Positions 37,291-46,198 of a stretch of DNA of 64,000 nucleotides are shown here, piece after piece. Source of the stretch: Psychrobacter sp. NZS113 (lineage in GTDB: Bacteria; Pseudomonadota; Gammaproteobacteria; Pseudomonadales; Moraxellaceae). The DNA lies in the NCBI RefSeq assembly GCF_015864825.1, contig NZ_JADYWL010000002.1, forward strand, positions 404,346-468,345, written 5' to 3'. The position numbers and the translations under genes were made by a program. Each line of letters starts with the position of its first letter. Positions within the stretch are counted from its first letter, which is position 1. Under the pieces are notes generated by a model. It saw nothing but the letters and a program-made list of their open reading frames with translations. It was not told where the DNA came from and searched no databases.

Positions 37291-37905
37291 ATGAACAAGC
37301 GTTTATCTGGTTTACTTACCGTCTCAGCAGTATTGTTTGCTGGCTCTGCAGCCGTTACTAATGCAAATGCTGTAGAATCAAAAACCTCCCTTACGATGGT
37401 TTCACAAGATAACGCCTCCCATATCGATCGTGTGCTTGGTGAGCTTAGCCGTCAACATGATGGTGCATCAAGTTTGGTTAAGTCAGCACGTCAACCTACT
37501 TCATTAGCGCTTAGCAGTTCGCTATTGGCCAATGATACGACTCAAGTAAGTAATGATGAAGATGTACTAGAGCGTCTGACAGCTGTCGCCTCCAATTCAG
37601 TCAGCAAATTTAAGCAGACTGGTCTAGCTTCTTGGTATGGTCGTAAATTCCATGGTCGTAAAACAGCCAGTGGCGAAACATTTGATATGAATGCATTGAC
37701 GGCTGCCCATCGCTCATTACCATTGAACTGTTATATTAAAGTCACCAATAAGACAAACGGTAAAAGCGTCGTGGTAAAAGTGAATGACCGTGGTCCATTC
37801 CATGGCAACCGTGTATTAGATTTATCTTATGGCGCTGCTAAAAGCCTAGGTATTACGAACAAAGGGGTTGGCAACGTTTCTATCGAGCGTGTGTCAGGAC
37901 CATAG
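37291..37905 (+). CDS. RlpA-like double-psi beta-barrel protein
   Basis: The 204-residue protein has an N-terminal signal peptide (LLTVSAVLFAGSAAVTNANA). The C-terminal RlpA domain reads TGLASWYGRKFHGRKTASGE, AAHRSLPLNC and VKVNDRGPFHGNRVLDLSYGAAKSLGI, with the catalytic-type H and D conserved. RlpA enzymes are septal lytic transglycosylases acting on denuded glycan strands. The SPOR domain of full-length RlpA is missing and there is no lipobox, so it would be a soluble periplasmic form. Confidence 0.88.
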   Translation: MNKRLSGLLTVSAVLFAGSAAVTNANAVESKTSLTMVSQDNASHIDRVLGELSRQHDGASSLVKSARQPTSLALSSSLLANDTTQVSNDEDVLERLTAVASNSVSKFKQTGLASWYGRKFHGRKTASGETFDMNALTAAHRSLPLNCYIKVTNKTNGKSVVVKVNDRGPFHGNRVLDLSYGAAKSLGITNKGVGNVSIERVSGP

Positions 37906-37980
37906 TTCTGCCGCAATAGTTCTGCCCCAGACTTTATCTAAAAGATACGTCAAAACCTGATACCTATATCAAACAATAAA

Positions 37981-38015
37981 AAGCGCCTAACCATGATGAG
38001 TTAGGCGCTTTTTTA
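37981..38015. terminator. bidirectional terminator
   Basis: AAGCGCCTAAC pairs perfectly with GTTAGGCGCTT around an 8-base loop, with T runs on the plus side and AAAAA on the left. It serves the RlpA-like gene (plus) and probably radA (minus). Confidence 0.85.
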
Positions 38016-38051
38016 TTTAGCTCAAATTGACTATATTGAAGATATAAGACC

Positions 38052-39488
38052 TTACAATTCAAATGCGCTTTCAATCGCATCATCAAGCCGCTCTACAGCA
38101 ATGACATTAATACCTTTAAACTGAGGCGCATTCTTAGCAGGCGCATTCGCCTTTGGAATGATGGCATGCTTGAATCCATGCTTCATCGCTTCTTTTAGAC
38201 GCTCTTGACCATTAGGTACAGGGCGAATTTCACCAGAGAGTCCTACCTCACCAAAGACCGCCAATGAAGATGGCAATGCCCGTTCCTTAATGCTTGAGGC
38301 ACAGGCCAACAATACTGCTAAATCAGACCCTGTCTCTATGACTTTGACACCGCCGACCACATTGACATATACATCTTGCCCACTGGTATGAATACCACCA
38401 TGACGGTGCATGACCGCTAACAACATAGACAGACGCTGAAAGTCTAATCCTAATGCCATCCGTCTAGGTGAACCTTGCGAATCATCAACTAAGGCCTGTA
38501 CTTCTACCAATAGAGGTCTTGTACCTTCGCGACTGACCATGACAACAGAACCAGCCACAGGTTTGTCATAGCGACTCAAAAATATCGCTGATGGGTTGGC
38601 AACTTCTTTGAGACCCATGTCAGTCATACCAAAAATACCCAACTCATTAACCGCACCGAAACGGTTTTTTACAGCACGAATCATGCGAAATTTAGAGTCT
38701 GACTGACCTTCAAAGTACAACACTGTATCTACCATATGCTCGAGTACACGAGGTCCTGCTAGTGTGCCCTCTTTCGTCACATGACCCACTAAGAATAGTG
38801 CGGTGCCCGTTTGCTTAGCATAACGAGTCAAAATAGCTGCAGACTCTCGAATCTGACTGACACCGCCCGGTGCAGAGTTGATCGCATCTGTATAAATCGT
38901 CTGAATAGAGTCAATAATAGCAATCGCTGGCTGCTCTTGTGTCAAAGCTGCACAAATTGTCTCCACATTGGTTTCAGCGAGTACGCGCAACCTATCTGCA
39001 GGCAAATCCAAGCGTTTGGCGCGCATGGCTACCTGCGCAAGTGACTCTTCACCTGTCACATACAGTGCACTTCCTGCCAGTGAGTCAGCACGTGCCATAT
39101 TAGTCGCCGTTTGCAACAGGATAGTCGACTTACCAATACCAGGGTCGCCGCCTATCAGTACTACAGAACCAGCGACCAATCCACCACCCAGCACTCGATC
39201 GAACTCACCAATACCCGTAGGCAGTCGCGTGTCTAACGTTACGCTGACCGCGTTGAGTGGCATGACCGCGCTATGCGTACCTGAATAATTACCCGCAGGT
39301 GTACCAGTACTACGAGAAGCAGCACGACTGGCATTAGGCTTGGCTGTACTTTTATTATGATGTGGCATGCTGACATTAGGTGCTTCGACCAAGCTATTCC
39401 ACTCGCCACAATCGGTACACTGCCCTGCCCACTTGCCAAAATGCGCACCGCAATGCTGACAGACATAACTGCTCTTATTTTTTGCCAT
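38052..39488 (-). CDS. radA: DNA repair protein RadA
   Basis: RecA-like ATPase/helicase that helps branch migration in recombination. The 478 residues begin with a four-cysteine zinc finger (CQHCGAHFGKWAGQCTDCGEW). Walker A is GGDPGIGKSTILLQ, followed by the RadA-specific KNRFG motif (AVKNRFGAVNE) and a C-terminal Lon-like domain ending in IIPKANAPAKNAP. All key motifs are intact. Confidence 0.95.
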   Translation of the reverse strand: MAKNKSSYVCQHCGAHFGKWAGQCTDCGEWNSLVEAPNVSMPHHNKSTAKPNASRAASRSTGTPAGNYSGTHSAVMPLNAVSVTLDTRLPTGIGEFDRVLGGGLVAGSVVLIGGDPGIGKSTILLQTATNMARADSLAGSALYVTGEESLAQVAMRAKRLDLPADRLRVLAETNVETICAALTQEQPAIAIIDSIQTIYTDAINSAPGGVSQIRESAAILTRYAKQTGTALFLVGHVTKEGTLAGPRVLEHMVDTVLYFEGQSDSKFRMIRAVKNRFGAVNELGIFGMTDMGLKEVANPSAIFLSRYDKPVAGSVVMVSREGTRPLLVEVQALVDDSQGSPRRMALGLDFQRLSMLLAVMHRHGGIHTSGQDVYVNVVGGVKVIETGSDLAVLLACASSIKERALPSSLAVFGEVGLSGEIRPVPNGQERLKEAMKHGFKHAIIPKANAPAKNAPQFKGINVIAVERLDDAIESAFEL

Positions 39489-39650
39489 AATTTATGAGCC
39501 TTATTCAGGTGTTCAATCAAAAATAACTGAGAAAATATCGTGGCACTTTTATGAGTGCTAGTTAGAGGTAAGTATTGGTTTGAGAATGATTTAGAGATCA
39601 ATCAGTCATAATCATGATGGACTATGCATAATAGAGGTGATGGCATCAAA

Positions 39651-39757
39651 TATAGTCAAGTTCAAATAAATCCGCTACACCGTCATCCTCGCTAAGCATA
39701 CTAATGTATAACTTGCACTCGGTTTCCTTGTATCGAAATTATTTGAATTCAACTATA
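39651..39757 (-). repeat. family A MITE-like repeat (copy 5, clean)
   Basis: Exactly 107 bp. Ends: TATAGTCAAGTTCAAATAA on the left; TATAGTTGAATTCAAATAA read inward from the right, 16 of 19 identical. The core on the minus strand has ATACAAGGAAACCGAGTGC, ATACATTAGTAT and GCGAGGATGACGGTGTAGCGG. It is the best reference copy together with copy 7. Confidence 0.85.
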
Positions 39758-39850
39758 GAATGATGTTCTAGAAATAAGAAAATTAGCGATAGCAGTAGCT
39801 GGCTGAAGGCATCAATTAAACCTTTTGATTCTAGCAACCAGCTTAAATAT

Positions 39851-40024
39851 TAGGGCGTGTCCTCATTTTAAAAATGGTGATAGAAATGAGATAAATCGCA
39901 GTCAAACAAGGAAAATAGCGCAGATAATATCGAGATATTAGTCAGCTATTTGACGCCGTTTGGCAAAATTTAGCCATTTTTAACCCATTTAGATGACTAT
40001 CGATTGAATTGAGGACACGCCCTA
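39851..40024 (-). repeat. family B MITE-like repeat (copy 3, clean ends)
   Basis: 174 bp with perfect 15-bp terminal inverted repeats TAGGGCGTGTCCTCA, the longest perfect ends of the family. It is inverted relative to copies 1 and 2. TA occurs at both borders, as would be left by insertion at a TA dinucleotide. It lies 27 bp from the lptB stop codon. Confidence 0.85.
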
Positions 40025-40051
40025 ATGTGGTATATATGAAAAGGTATCGGT

Positions 40052-40831
40052 TTATACCTGAAAATCCTTACCTAAATAGACGGATTTTACTAGCTCATTG
40101 TCTAAGACTTCAGCCGAAGTACCTTCCGCAATGATGGCGCCCTCTGAAACGATATAAGCCTTTTCACAAATGGCCAATGTATCGCGTACATTATGATCCG
40201 TAATTAAAACCCCAATGCCACGATTTTTTAGGGACAGAATAACGTCTTTGATATCACCAACAGAGATAGGATCAACGCCTGCAAAAGGCTCATCTAATAA
40301 GATGAATTTTGGGTCAGCTGCCAATGCGCGTGCAATTTCACAGCGACGACGCTCACCACCTGACACACTCATTCCCAAAGATTTTCGTACATGCTCTAAA
40401 TGAAATTCACCGATTAACTTTTCAAGCTCTTGCTTTTGCTCACTTTTAGTTAACTCTTTACGAGTTTGCAAAATAGCTAGGATATTATCTTCGATAGACA
40501 ATTTACGGAAAATAGAGGCTTCTTGCGGTAAATAGCCAATACCTGCACGAGCACGCTCATGCATCGCATACTTAGATAGGTCCATTTTTCCTAACGTCAC
40601 ACGGCCTTTATCCATGTTAACCAGACCCACCACCATATAAAAACTAGTCGTCTTACCTGCACCGTTGGGTCCTAACAACCCAACAACTTGTCCTTGTTCA
40701 ACAGAGAACGAGACATCTTTTACGACCCAACGTTTACCATAGCGCTTACCTAGATTTTGCATCGATAATCGCTCAGCAGGTACTATATTATTACCCGTGG
40801 CTGGAGAGTCTATATTTTTACTATCACTCAT
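40052..40831 (-). CDS. lptB: LPS export ABC transporter ATPase LptB
   Basis: Cytosolic ATPase that powers extraction of LPS from the inner membrane with LptFG. The 259 residues include about 18 extra at the N terminus, then [14 protein letters not shown] (Walker A), [12 protein letters not shown] (Q loop), [14 protein letters not shown] (signature) and [15 protein letters not shown] (Walker B). The FYMVVGL and PFAGVDP wording is LptB-specific. It follows lptA by 77 bp. Confidence 0.95.
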   Translation of the reverse strand: MSDSKNIDSPATGNNIVPAERLSMQNLGKRYGKRWVVKDVSFSVEQGQVVGLLGPNGAGKTTSFYMVVGLVNMDKGRVTLGKMDLSKYAMHERARAGIGYLPQEASIFRKLSIEDNILAILQTRKELTKSEQKQELEKLIGEFHLEHVRKSLGMSVSGGERRRCEIARALAADPKFILLDEPFAGVDPISVGDIKDVILSLKNRGIGVLITDHNVRDTLAICEKAYIVSEGAIIAEGTSAEVLDNELVKSVYLGKDFQV

Positions 40832-40908
40832 AACTTACTCATACTGTTGAAAAATCTAAGCACTGGTGCAGGCTGGTTAGTATATTGGTACATAGACGAT
40901 TTAACGTC

Positions 40909-41481
40909 TTAGCGTACGCCACTTTGGCTGCTGCCACTACTGGGCGGAAATACCAATTCTACTCGCTGATTACCACCAGCAGTTGCCTCAACATCGCCTG
41001 CTTTTAGGCTATAACGAATGACATTACCAGCAAAACTTGCACCATTCTGAACCAACTTGGCATTACCTGTTAAAGTAATGATGCCGGTAACCGCATTATA
41101 ATCGATCTTGCTGGCTTGGCCTTTTGCTAAGCCTTTTTCTTGAGTCACTACCTGCTGCATAGTCGCTGGACGTCCGGTCGCTACGGCTGAGTTAATACTA
41201 CGCTGCTGCGATAAGTTGACAGTGATATTGTCCGCTGTCATCTTAAACGTACCTTGAGTGATACTGACATTGCCTGAGTAACTGGTCACCCCTGTACGCT
41301 CACTATAAGTCGCTTTGTCAGCCAGCAGTTTTATTTCTTGATTAGAATCTGATGGTAGTGCATGGCTGTAAAGTGGCAATGCTAGCAGCATGACCATTGG
41401 TAACTTGCGCAGTTGGCGCAGTTGGCGCAAGCTATGTACTTTTGAATTTGAGCGCAAAGTAGGCAAAAATTTAGATTTCAT
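40909..41481 (-). CDS. lptA: LPS transport periplasmic protein LptA
   Basis: Periplasmic bridge protein of the Lpt machine. The 190-residue product has a signal peptide (LPMVMLLALPLYSHALP, after a basic Arg/Leu leader). The OstA-like beta-jellyroll follows (IKLLADKATYSERTGVTSYSGNVSITQGTFKMTADNITVN) and ends with GNVIRYSLKAGDVEATAGGNQRVELVFPP. The leader contains short repeats (RQLRQLRKL), from a small tandem duplication near 41410-41430. Confidence 0.92.
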   Translation of the reverse strand: MKSKFLPTLRSNSKVHSLRQLRQLRKLPMVMLLALPLYSHALPSDSNQEIKLLADKATYSERTGVTSYSGNVSITQGTFKMTADNITVNLSQQRSINSAVATGRPATMQQVVTQEKGLAKGQASKIDYNAVTGIITLTGNAKLVQNGASFAGNVIRYSLKAGDVEATAGGNQRVELVFPPSSGSSQSGVR

Positions 41482-41569
41482 AAAATCACTCGTTTTATAA
41501 TGGGTAGTAGAATTTGCAAACTTTGTGCTAGCTGCTGTCTTTTAATATAAGCAATAAGCACAGTTATCA

Positions 41570-42154
41570 TTAGAACAATGCTTTATCTTGGCGTTCAGAA
41601 GGGGTAAAAGCAACAGCGACGTGGCCAAACTCATACTCACCTGTTTCAAGATTGGCAGTCATACTAGAAGCTTCAAAACGATTCATCCCTTGCACAACCT
41701 GAACAGGCTCGTCACTATATACTTTACCTGACTTAGTATTACCTTTAAGGGTACTACCTGTGACTTTTATTGGCTCAACCTCAGACGCGTCTTTGTTGCC
41801 TTCACTAACAAGTGAGAAGCCACCTGATAGACTAAGCTCACCTGTCTCTTGACTGATAGCAGCCGTACCTGCTTCAATACGATAGCGCTGTTCAGCGGAC
41901 GGCTCCCAATTCATAATGATACCTGACATTTCGTCCAAATTGGTCTCTGGATTATGCGTCAAGGACTCAGCTGTCAGCTCATACTCAGTCTCACCTTCAT
42001 CGTTAGTCTGTACCGCCTTAATTTCTGTTGCCTCATAATCGACATCAGTGGGCGCCATACTAACTGGTGGCGCAACATCACCCTGCTGCTGAAAAAACCA
42101 ACCTGCAATACCAGCAATAATTAATGCAATAATTACTAAAACACGAGTATTCAC
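41570..42154 (-). CDS. lptC: LPS export system protein LptC
   Basis: The 194-residue bitopic inner-membrane protein takes LPS from LptBFG and passes it to LptA. An N-terminal membrane helix (VLVIIALIIAGIAGWFF) is followed by an LptC/OstA-like domain with YELTAESLTHNPETNLDEMSGIIMNW and LKGNTKSGKVYSDEPVQVVQGMNRFEASSM. It overlaps the end of kdsC by 4 bp (ATGA type), so translation is coupled. Confidence 0.92.
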   Translation of the reverse strand: MNTRVLVIIALIIAGIAGWFFQQQGDVAPPVSMAPTDVDYEATEIKAVQTNDEGETEYELTAESLTHNPETNLDEMSGIIMNWEPSAEQRYRIEAGTAAISQETGELSLSGGFSLVSEGNKDASEVEPIKVTGSTLKGNTKSGKVYSDEPVQVVQGMNRFEASSMTANLETGEYEFGHVAVAFTPSERQDKALF

Positions 42155-42720
42155 GACAAATCATCCTGAGTTTTTACTTCATCAAGCGTATAGTGCGCAA
42201 TAAAGTCTTGATAGTGTCCATGACCCTTTAAGATGAGATCACATATTTCACGTACAGCGCCAGTGCCACCTGCACGAGTCGTGACCATATCGCTTCGATT
42301 GATTACTTCCGCATGTGCATTAGGGACCGTGGCAGAAAACCCAACCGTTTGCATAGCTTTAATATCTGGTAAATCATCACCCATATAAGCACAATCAGCT
42401 ACCGTAATATTGAGCGCTGGATCAAGTGTTGATAGTAGCTCATTCAAAGCAATCAGCTTATCGTCACGCCCTTGTACCACATAGCCAACACCCATCTCGA
42501 GGGCACGCTTATCAACCATAGCGCTGCTACGACCAGTAATAATAGCTGTTAAGATGCCATAACGCGCTAAAGACTTAACACCAACACCATCATGAACTGA
42601 AAATGCTTTGGTCTCGATACCATTGGCATCATAGATGATTTGACCATTTGATAAGATGCCATCAACATCCATTACCAGTAATTTTACCTGTCCAGCTTTT
42701 TTGATTAAGTCTTGCATCAT
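42151..42720 (-). CDS. kdsC: 3-deoxy-D-manno-octulosonate 8-phosphate phosphatase KdsC
   Basis: Haloacid-dehalogenase-type phosphatase in Kdo synthesis. The 189 residues show the DxD nucleophile motif (LLVMDVDGILSNGQI), the Ser/Thr motif in TAIITGRSS, and the C-terminal metal site AYMGDDLPDIKAM. It has no cap domain, as expected for the tetrameric KdsC class. It lies 62 bp downstream of kdsD. Confidence 0.95.
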   Translation of the reverse strand: MMQDLIKKAGQVKLLVMDVDGILSNGQIIYDANGIETKAFSVHDGVGVKSLARYGILTAIITGRSSAMVDKRALEMGVGYVVQGRDDKLIALNELLSTLDPALNITVADCAYMGDDLPDIKAMQTVGFSATVPNAHAEVINRSDMVTTRAGGTGAVREICDLILKGHGHYQDFIAHYTLDEVKTQDDLS

Positions 42721-42782
42721 GTACCTCTTGCTTAACGCTACTTATTAGATTTTATTATGATAAACCGATAATACCAGTCTGC

Positions 42783-43775
42783 TTACTTTACACCAGCTTG
42801 CAACAAGTCATGTACCGTAATAATCGCTTCTAAACGATCTTCGTCATCAATAATTAACAACTGACTGATGCTGTTTTCGTTCATCACGCTAAGCGCATCT
42901 GAGGCACGCATAGATTTACTAATACGGCGTGGATTGCTGACCATTACGTCACCCATCGGCGTTTGTAAATCGATACCTTTTTCTAGGCCACGACGCAGGT
43001 CACCATCTGTAAACACGCCAATGACTTTATCACTATCATCAGTCACCACTGTCATACCTAAACGCCCAGCAGACATCGTAAATAAAGCTTCTTGCAGTGG
43101 AGCGTTCTGATGAATAAGTGGCAGATTCTCAGACTGAGTATGCATTAAATCTTCAACTCGCGTTAGCAGCTGACGACCTAGTGCACCTGCCGGATGCGAC
43201 AATGCAAAATCTTCTGAGGTGAAGTTGCGAGCATGTACTAAAGCAACCGCCAAGGCATCGCCAAGAGCCAAAGTGGCCGTGGTGCTCGAGGTAGGTGCTA
43301 GATTAAGAGGACAAGCTTCCTGAAACTGACCAAGTGTCAATACGGTATCAGCGGCACGAGGCAGCATGCCACGCTTATCACGGCTAATGCTAATCAGTGG
43401 AATATTTAGACGCTTAACGACAGGTAATAGCATCTTGATTTCATCAGACTCACCAGAGTTAGAGATAGCAAGTAACACGTCACCTTTTACCAACATACCC
43501 AAATCACCATGTCCCGCTTCACCAGGATGCATAAAAAATGATGGTGTACCAGTAGAGGCAAATGTTGCCGCGATTTTACGGCCAATCAGCCCTGACTTAC
43601 CCATACCGGTCACTACAACTCGACCCTGACAGGCCAAAATAGTATCGCAAGCTTGTGCGAATCTATCATCTATCTGTTCTGTCAATAATGTTAGCGCAGA
43701 TATTTCTGTATTAATCGCTTCGATAGCTCTACTGATAAACTGCTTATGGGTCAAATTAGCTTGGGTATTATCCAT
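42783..43775 (-). CDS. kdsD: arabinose-5-phosphate isomerase KdsD
   Basis: Converts ribulose 5-phosphate to arabinose 5-phosphate, the first step to Kdo. The 330 residues comprise a SIS domain (VVVTGMGKSGLIGRKIAATFASTGTPSFFMHPGEAGHGDLGML, AISNSGESDEI) and two C-terminal CBS domains (VEDLMHTQSENLPLI; MVSNPRRISKSMRASDALSVM). It heads the kdsD-kdsC-lptC-lptA-lptB cluster. Confidence 0.95.
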   Translation of the reverse strand: MDNTQANLTHKQFISRAIEAINTEISALTLLTEQIDDRFAQACDTILACQGRVVVTGMGKSGLIGRKIAATFASTGTPSFFMHPGEAGHGDLGMLVKGDVLLAISNSGESDEIKMLLPVVKRLNIPLISISRDKRGMLPRAADTVLTLGQFQEACPLNLAPTSSTTATLALGDALAVALVHARNFTSEDFALSHPAGALGRQLLTRVEDLMHTQSENLPLIHQNAPLQEALFTMSAGRLGMTVVTDDSDKVIGVFTDGDLRRGLEKGIDLQTPMGDVMVSNPRRISKSMRASDALSVMNENSISQLLIIDDEDRLEAIITVHDLLQAGVK

Positions 43776-43909
43776 GAAAACGCTCTATTTTTATAATAAA
43801 TCAATCAGGTATTTTACTATACTATGACTAATATTAGTAACATTAGGCAAAACCTATCGATAGCAATTAAAAGCCACCTATTGAATTATTATTATGTGTT
43901 TATTTATAC

Positions 43910-43937
43910 AAAAAAAACCCACTATAGTAGCAGGTCT
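43910..43937 (-). terminator. terminator of hfq
   Basis: On the minus strand ACCTGCTA folds onto TAGTGGGT (two G-U pairs) and is followed by eight T residues. It lies about 55 bases after the hfq stop codon. Confidence 0.65.
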
Positions 43938-43990
43938 TAATCTAATAAGTCATATCTTAACGATGCAGTTGCGGCAATGCATTGAAAGAT

Positions 43991-44524
43991 TTAACCATTG
44001 TTATCATTAGATCCATCATTTGGCTTATCTTCAAAGCCTGCATTGTCTGCTGGATTCTCAAACCCACGATCTTGACCAAATCCACCACGCTCAAAACCAC
44101 GCTCTTGACCTTGACCAAAGCTACCGCGTTCAAAACCGCGCTCTTGGCCTTGGCTAAACCCACCACGGTTAAAACCACTACGGTTAGATGCAAAACCACG
44201 CTCTTCAAAGCCACCCGTACTAGCAGGGTTACTGCCACGCTCGAAACCACCACCTTGATAAGCCGTTGGTGCTGCGCTTTGAGGTTGTTGGGTGCTAGTG
44301 CCAGTTGTCGTGCTACTACGAGGATTTCGAGCTGGCACTACGGTTGAGATAGCATGTTTGTATACCATTTGACTAACGGTATTTTTAAGCAAAACAACAT
44401 ATTGATCAAATGACTCAATCTGGCCTTGCAGCTTGATGCCATTGACCAGAAAAATAGAAACAGGAATGCGATCTTTACGCAGCGAATTCAAGAACGGATC
44501 TTGTAAAGTTTGTCCTTTTGACAT
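43991..44524 (-). CDS. hfq: RNA chaperone Hfq with long Gly/Phe/Arg-rich tail
   Basis: Hexameric Sm-like protein that pairs sRNAs with mRNAs. Residues 1-66 are a standard Hfq core: [39 protein letters not shown] and [10 protein letters not shown] (Y55/K56/H57). The remaining 110 or so residues are a disordered tail, first Ser/Thr/Gln-rich, then repeats of the type [13 protein letters not shown] and an acidic, Asn-rich end. E. coli Hfq has 102 residues in total. Extended glycine-rich tails are known in Moraxellaceae. The ribosome site AGGAGAG is strong. Confidence 0.95.
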   Translation of the reverse strand: MSKGQTLQDPFLNSLRKDRIPVSIFLVNGIKLQGQIESFDQYVVLLKNTVSQMVYKHAISTVVPARNPRSSTTTGTSTQQPQSAAPTAYQGGGFERGSNPASTGGFEERGFASNRSGFNRGGFSQGQERGFERGSFGQGQERGFERGGFGQDRGFENPADNAGFEDKPNDGSNDNNG

Positions 44525-44952
44525 GAAATCTCTCCTAAATATTATATAGTTATGTTTTGAGCGCCAATTATTTTAAGTGTTGATTTAATTATAATGGCTG
44601 AAGGTAGATACAATAATAAGCTATCTTTATAAAACGTATCTAAATAAACCCTAATTGTTGTCAAGTGATTCCACTTTATCGTGAATACATTATTATTGTA
44701 AATAATTAAGTAACTACTTGTATCACTGATGATTATTTCAACGAGCATCAGTAACTAGCAATTAGGAAAGTAGTGTTAAAGCCGTTACTTTCATAGATTT
44801 AAATTATAACAGTTATCCACGTTATAATTTGAAACTAATTGTCACTACTTTCTAATGGCTGTGTAAATCCTGTTCCTATACCAAATCTTAAGTACATTAC
44901 GCTTTGCCCACAACCTATCTTTGAGCTAATAGACTAATCGTACAAGCAATTT
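44525..44952. other. AT-rich intergenic region miaA / hfq (428 bp)
   Basis: Upstream of hfq on the minus strand. One promoter candidate is listed separately. In many relatives hfq is transcribed from within or just after miaA; this gap is longer than usual. I see no repeat copy and no convincing gene. Confidence 0.5.
44637..44664 (-). promoter_or_regulatory. candidate hfq promoter
   Basis: A perfect -35 box TTGACA (44659-44664, minus strand) with TAGATA 16 bases downstream, or AGATAC at 17. The -10 match is poor. It would give a leader of about 105 nt. Confidence 0.35.
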
Positions 44953-46131
44953 TTAGTATAGATACTCTCTTACCTCTGCCATCGTTGTAAATGTCTTTAT
45001 GATAATACCCGTGTCTACAGAGGTATTCTCATCATTAGGCAAATCAGGTGTATTTATCACCTCTGTCGTGGCATGAGGCAATTGCATGACTTTACGCAAC
45101 CAAGTGTACTGCCGTTTTGCCAGTTGTCTTGTAGCATATAATGCCTTATTTTGCATTTGCTGACAAGCAAGCGCCTCGGCCTCTGCACTGGGCGGTAATG
45201 AGTTGGCTGATAGCTCAGCCGTATTATTTAATTTTACTTGTCCATCTACTGATTGTGAATATTGTCCAAAAGCATCGTAAAACTGTGCTTTATCCAAATG
45301 CGGCAATTCAAATATCGGATGATTAATGTGTACCAAGTACTCCAATACTTGTCTATAGCCAACACAGCGCATAGCAGGCAAATTAGGTGTTAATGTATAT
45401 TGCTCAAGTAAACCAATCACTTCAGCCACTAGCCCTTCATCCCACATTATATCTAGACGCTGAGCAATACGCGCATGCAGCCATGGACGATCCGGCATAA
45501 TTGTCAATGCATGCCACTGCTGATTGGGATTATGTGCCAGTGCTTGTTTAGGCTGACGTTGCCAGTCACTGATGGGGATGTTTGTTTGCAGATAAACTTC
45601 AACCGCTCGGGTAATGCGCTGAGTATCAGTTGCATTAAGGCGCTCATGACTTATCGGGTCAACTTGACCAAGATAATCATACAATGCTTCAATATCTTCC
45701 TCTTGCCGCCACTGCTCCACACGTGCACGCACGCTATCATCACTATCAGGCACAGGTGATAGTCCATCAAGTAGCGCCATGTAATACATCATGGTGCCGC
45801 CCACTAATAACGGTATCTTGCCATTCTTATGACAGTTATCAATCAAACTAGCGACATCTGCGACAAATTCCGCAACACTATAGCTCTGTGTCGGATCAAT
45901 GATATCAACCAGATGATGCGGATAACGTGCCAGCTCACTAGCCGATGGCTTTGCTGTACCGATAGTCATATCACGATATATCAGTGCTGAATCTACTGAA
46001 ATCAGCTCGTAGCGCCCTGTATCATATAGCTCATATGCCAATGCAGTTTTGCCACTCGCGGTTGGCGCCATCAAGCACACCACGCTATTATCTGTCAGCT
46101 TATGAGATAAACCATCAGACGAATGTCTCAT
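44953..46131 (-). CDS. miaA: tRNA dimethylallyltransferase MiaA
   Basis: Adds the isopentenyl group to A37 of tRNAs reading codons that begin with U. Motifs: Walker A-like LMAPTASGKTALAYEL, SVDSALIYRDMTIGTAKP, HHLVDIIDPTQSYSVAEF, LVGGTMMYYMALLDGL, and RQLAKRQYTWLRK near the C terminus. I chose the ATG at 46131 because AAAGG lies 7 bases before it; the in-frame ATG at 46149 has no site. The product has 392 residues, longer than the usual 310-320, with an Asn/Asp/Ser insertion near residues 310-335. Confidence 0.94.
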   Translation of the reverse strand: MRHSSDGLSHKLTDNSVVCLMAPTASGKTALAYELYDTGRYELISVDSALIYRDMTIGTAKPSASELARYPHHLVDIIDPTQSYSVAEFVADVASLIDNCHKNGKIPLLVGGTMMYYMALLDGLSPVPDSDDSVRARVEQWRQEEDIEALYDYLGQVDPISHERLNATDTQRITRAVEVYLQTNIPISDWQRQPKQALAHNPNQQWHALTIMPDRPWLHARIAQRLDIMWDEGLVAEVIGLLEQYTLTPNLPAMRCVGYRQVLEYLVHINHPIFELPHLDKAQFYDAFGQYSQSVDGQVKLNNTAELSANSLPPSAEAEALACQQMQNKALYATRQLAKRQYTWLRKVMQLPHATTEVINTPDLPNDENTSVDTGIIIKTFTTMAEVREYLY

Positions 46132-46198
46132 AGAATTGCCTTTAATCATTATTTATAGGTAAGTAATATTTATGTGTCAGTAAGGTGTGCTACCGAAC

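Larger units (their letters stand above)
39489..40051. other. intergenic region lptB / radA holding both repeat families (563 bp)
   Basis: Contains one clean family A copy (39651-39757) and one clean family B copy (39851-40024), 93 bp apart. The rest, next to radA, presumably carries its promoter. No open frame is visible. Confidence 0.65.

Noticed and set aside
27616..40024. Family B copies considered as complete insertion sequences
   Set aside because: Only about 174 bp, no open frame for a transposase.
44542..44748. 68-codon minus-strand frame between miaA and hfq
   Set aside because: Low-complexity Ile/Leu/Asn-rich translation typical of AT-rich noncoding DNA; it would occupy the probable hfq promoter region.
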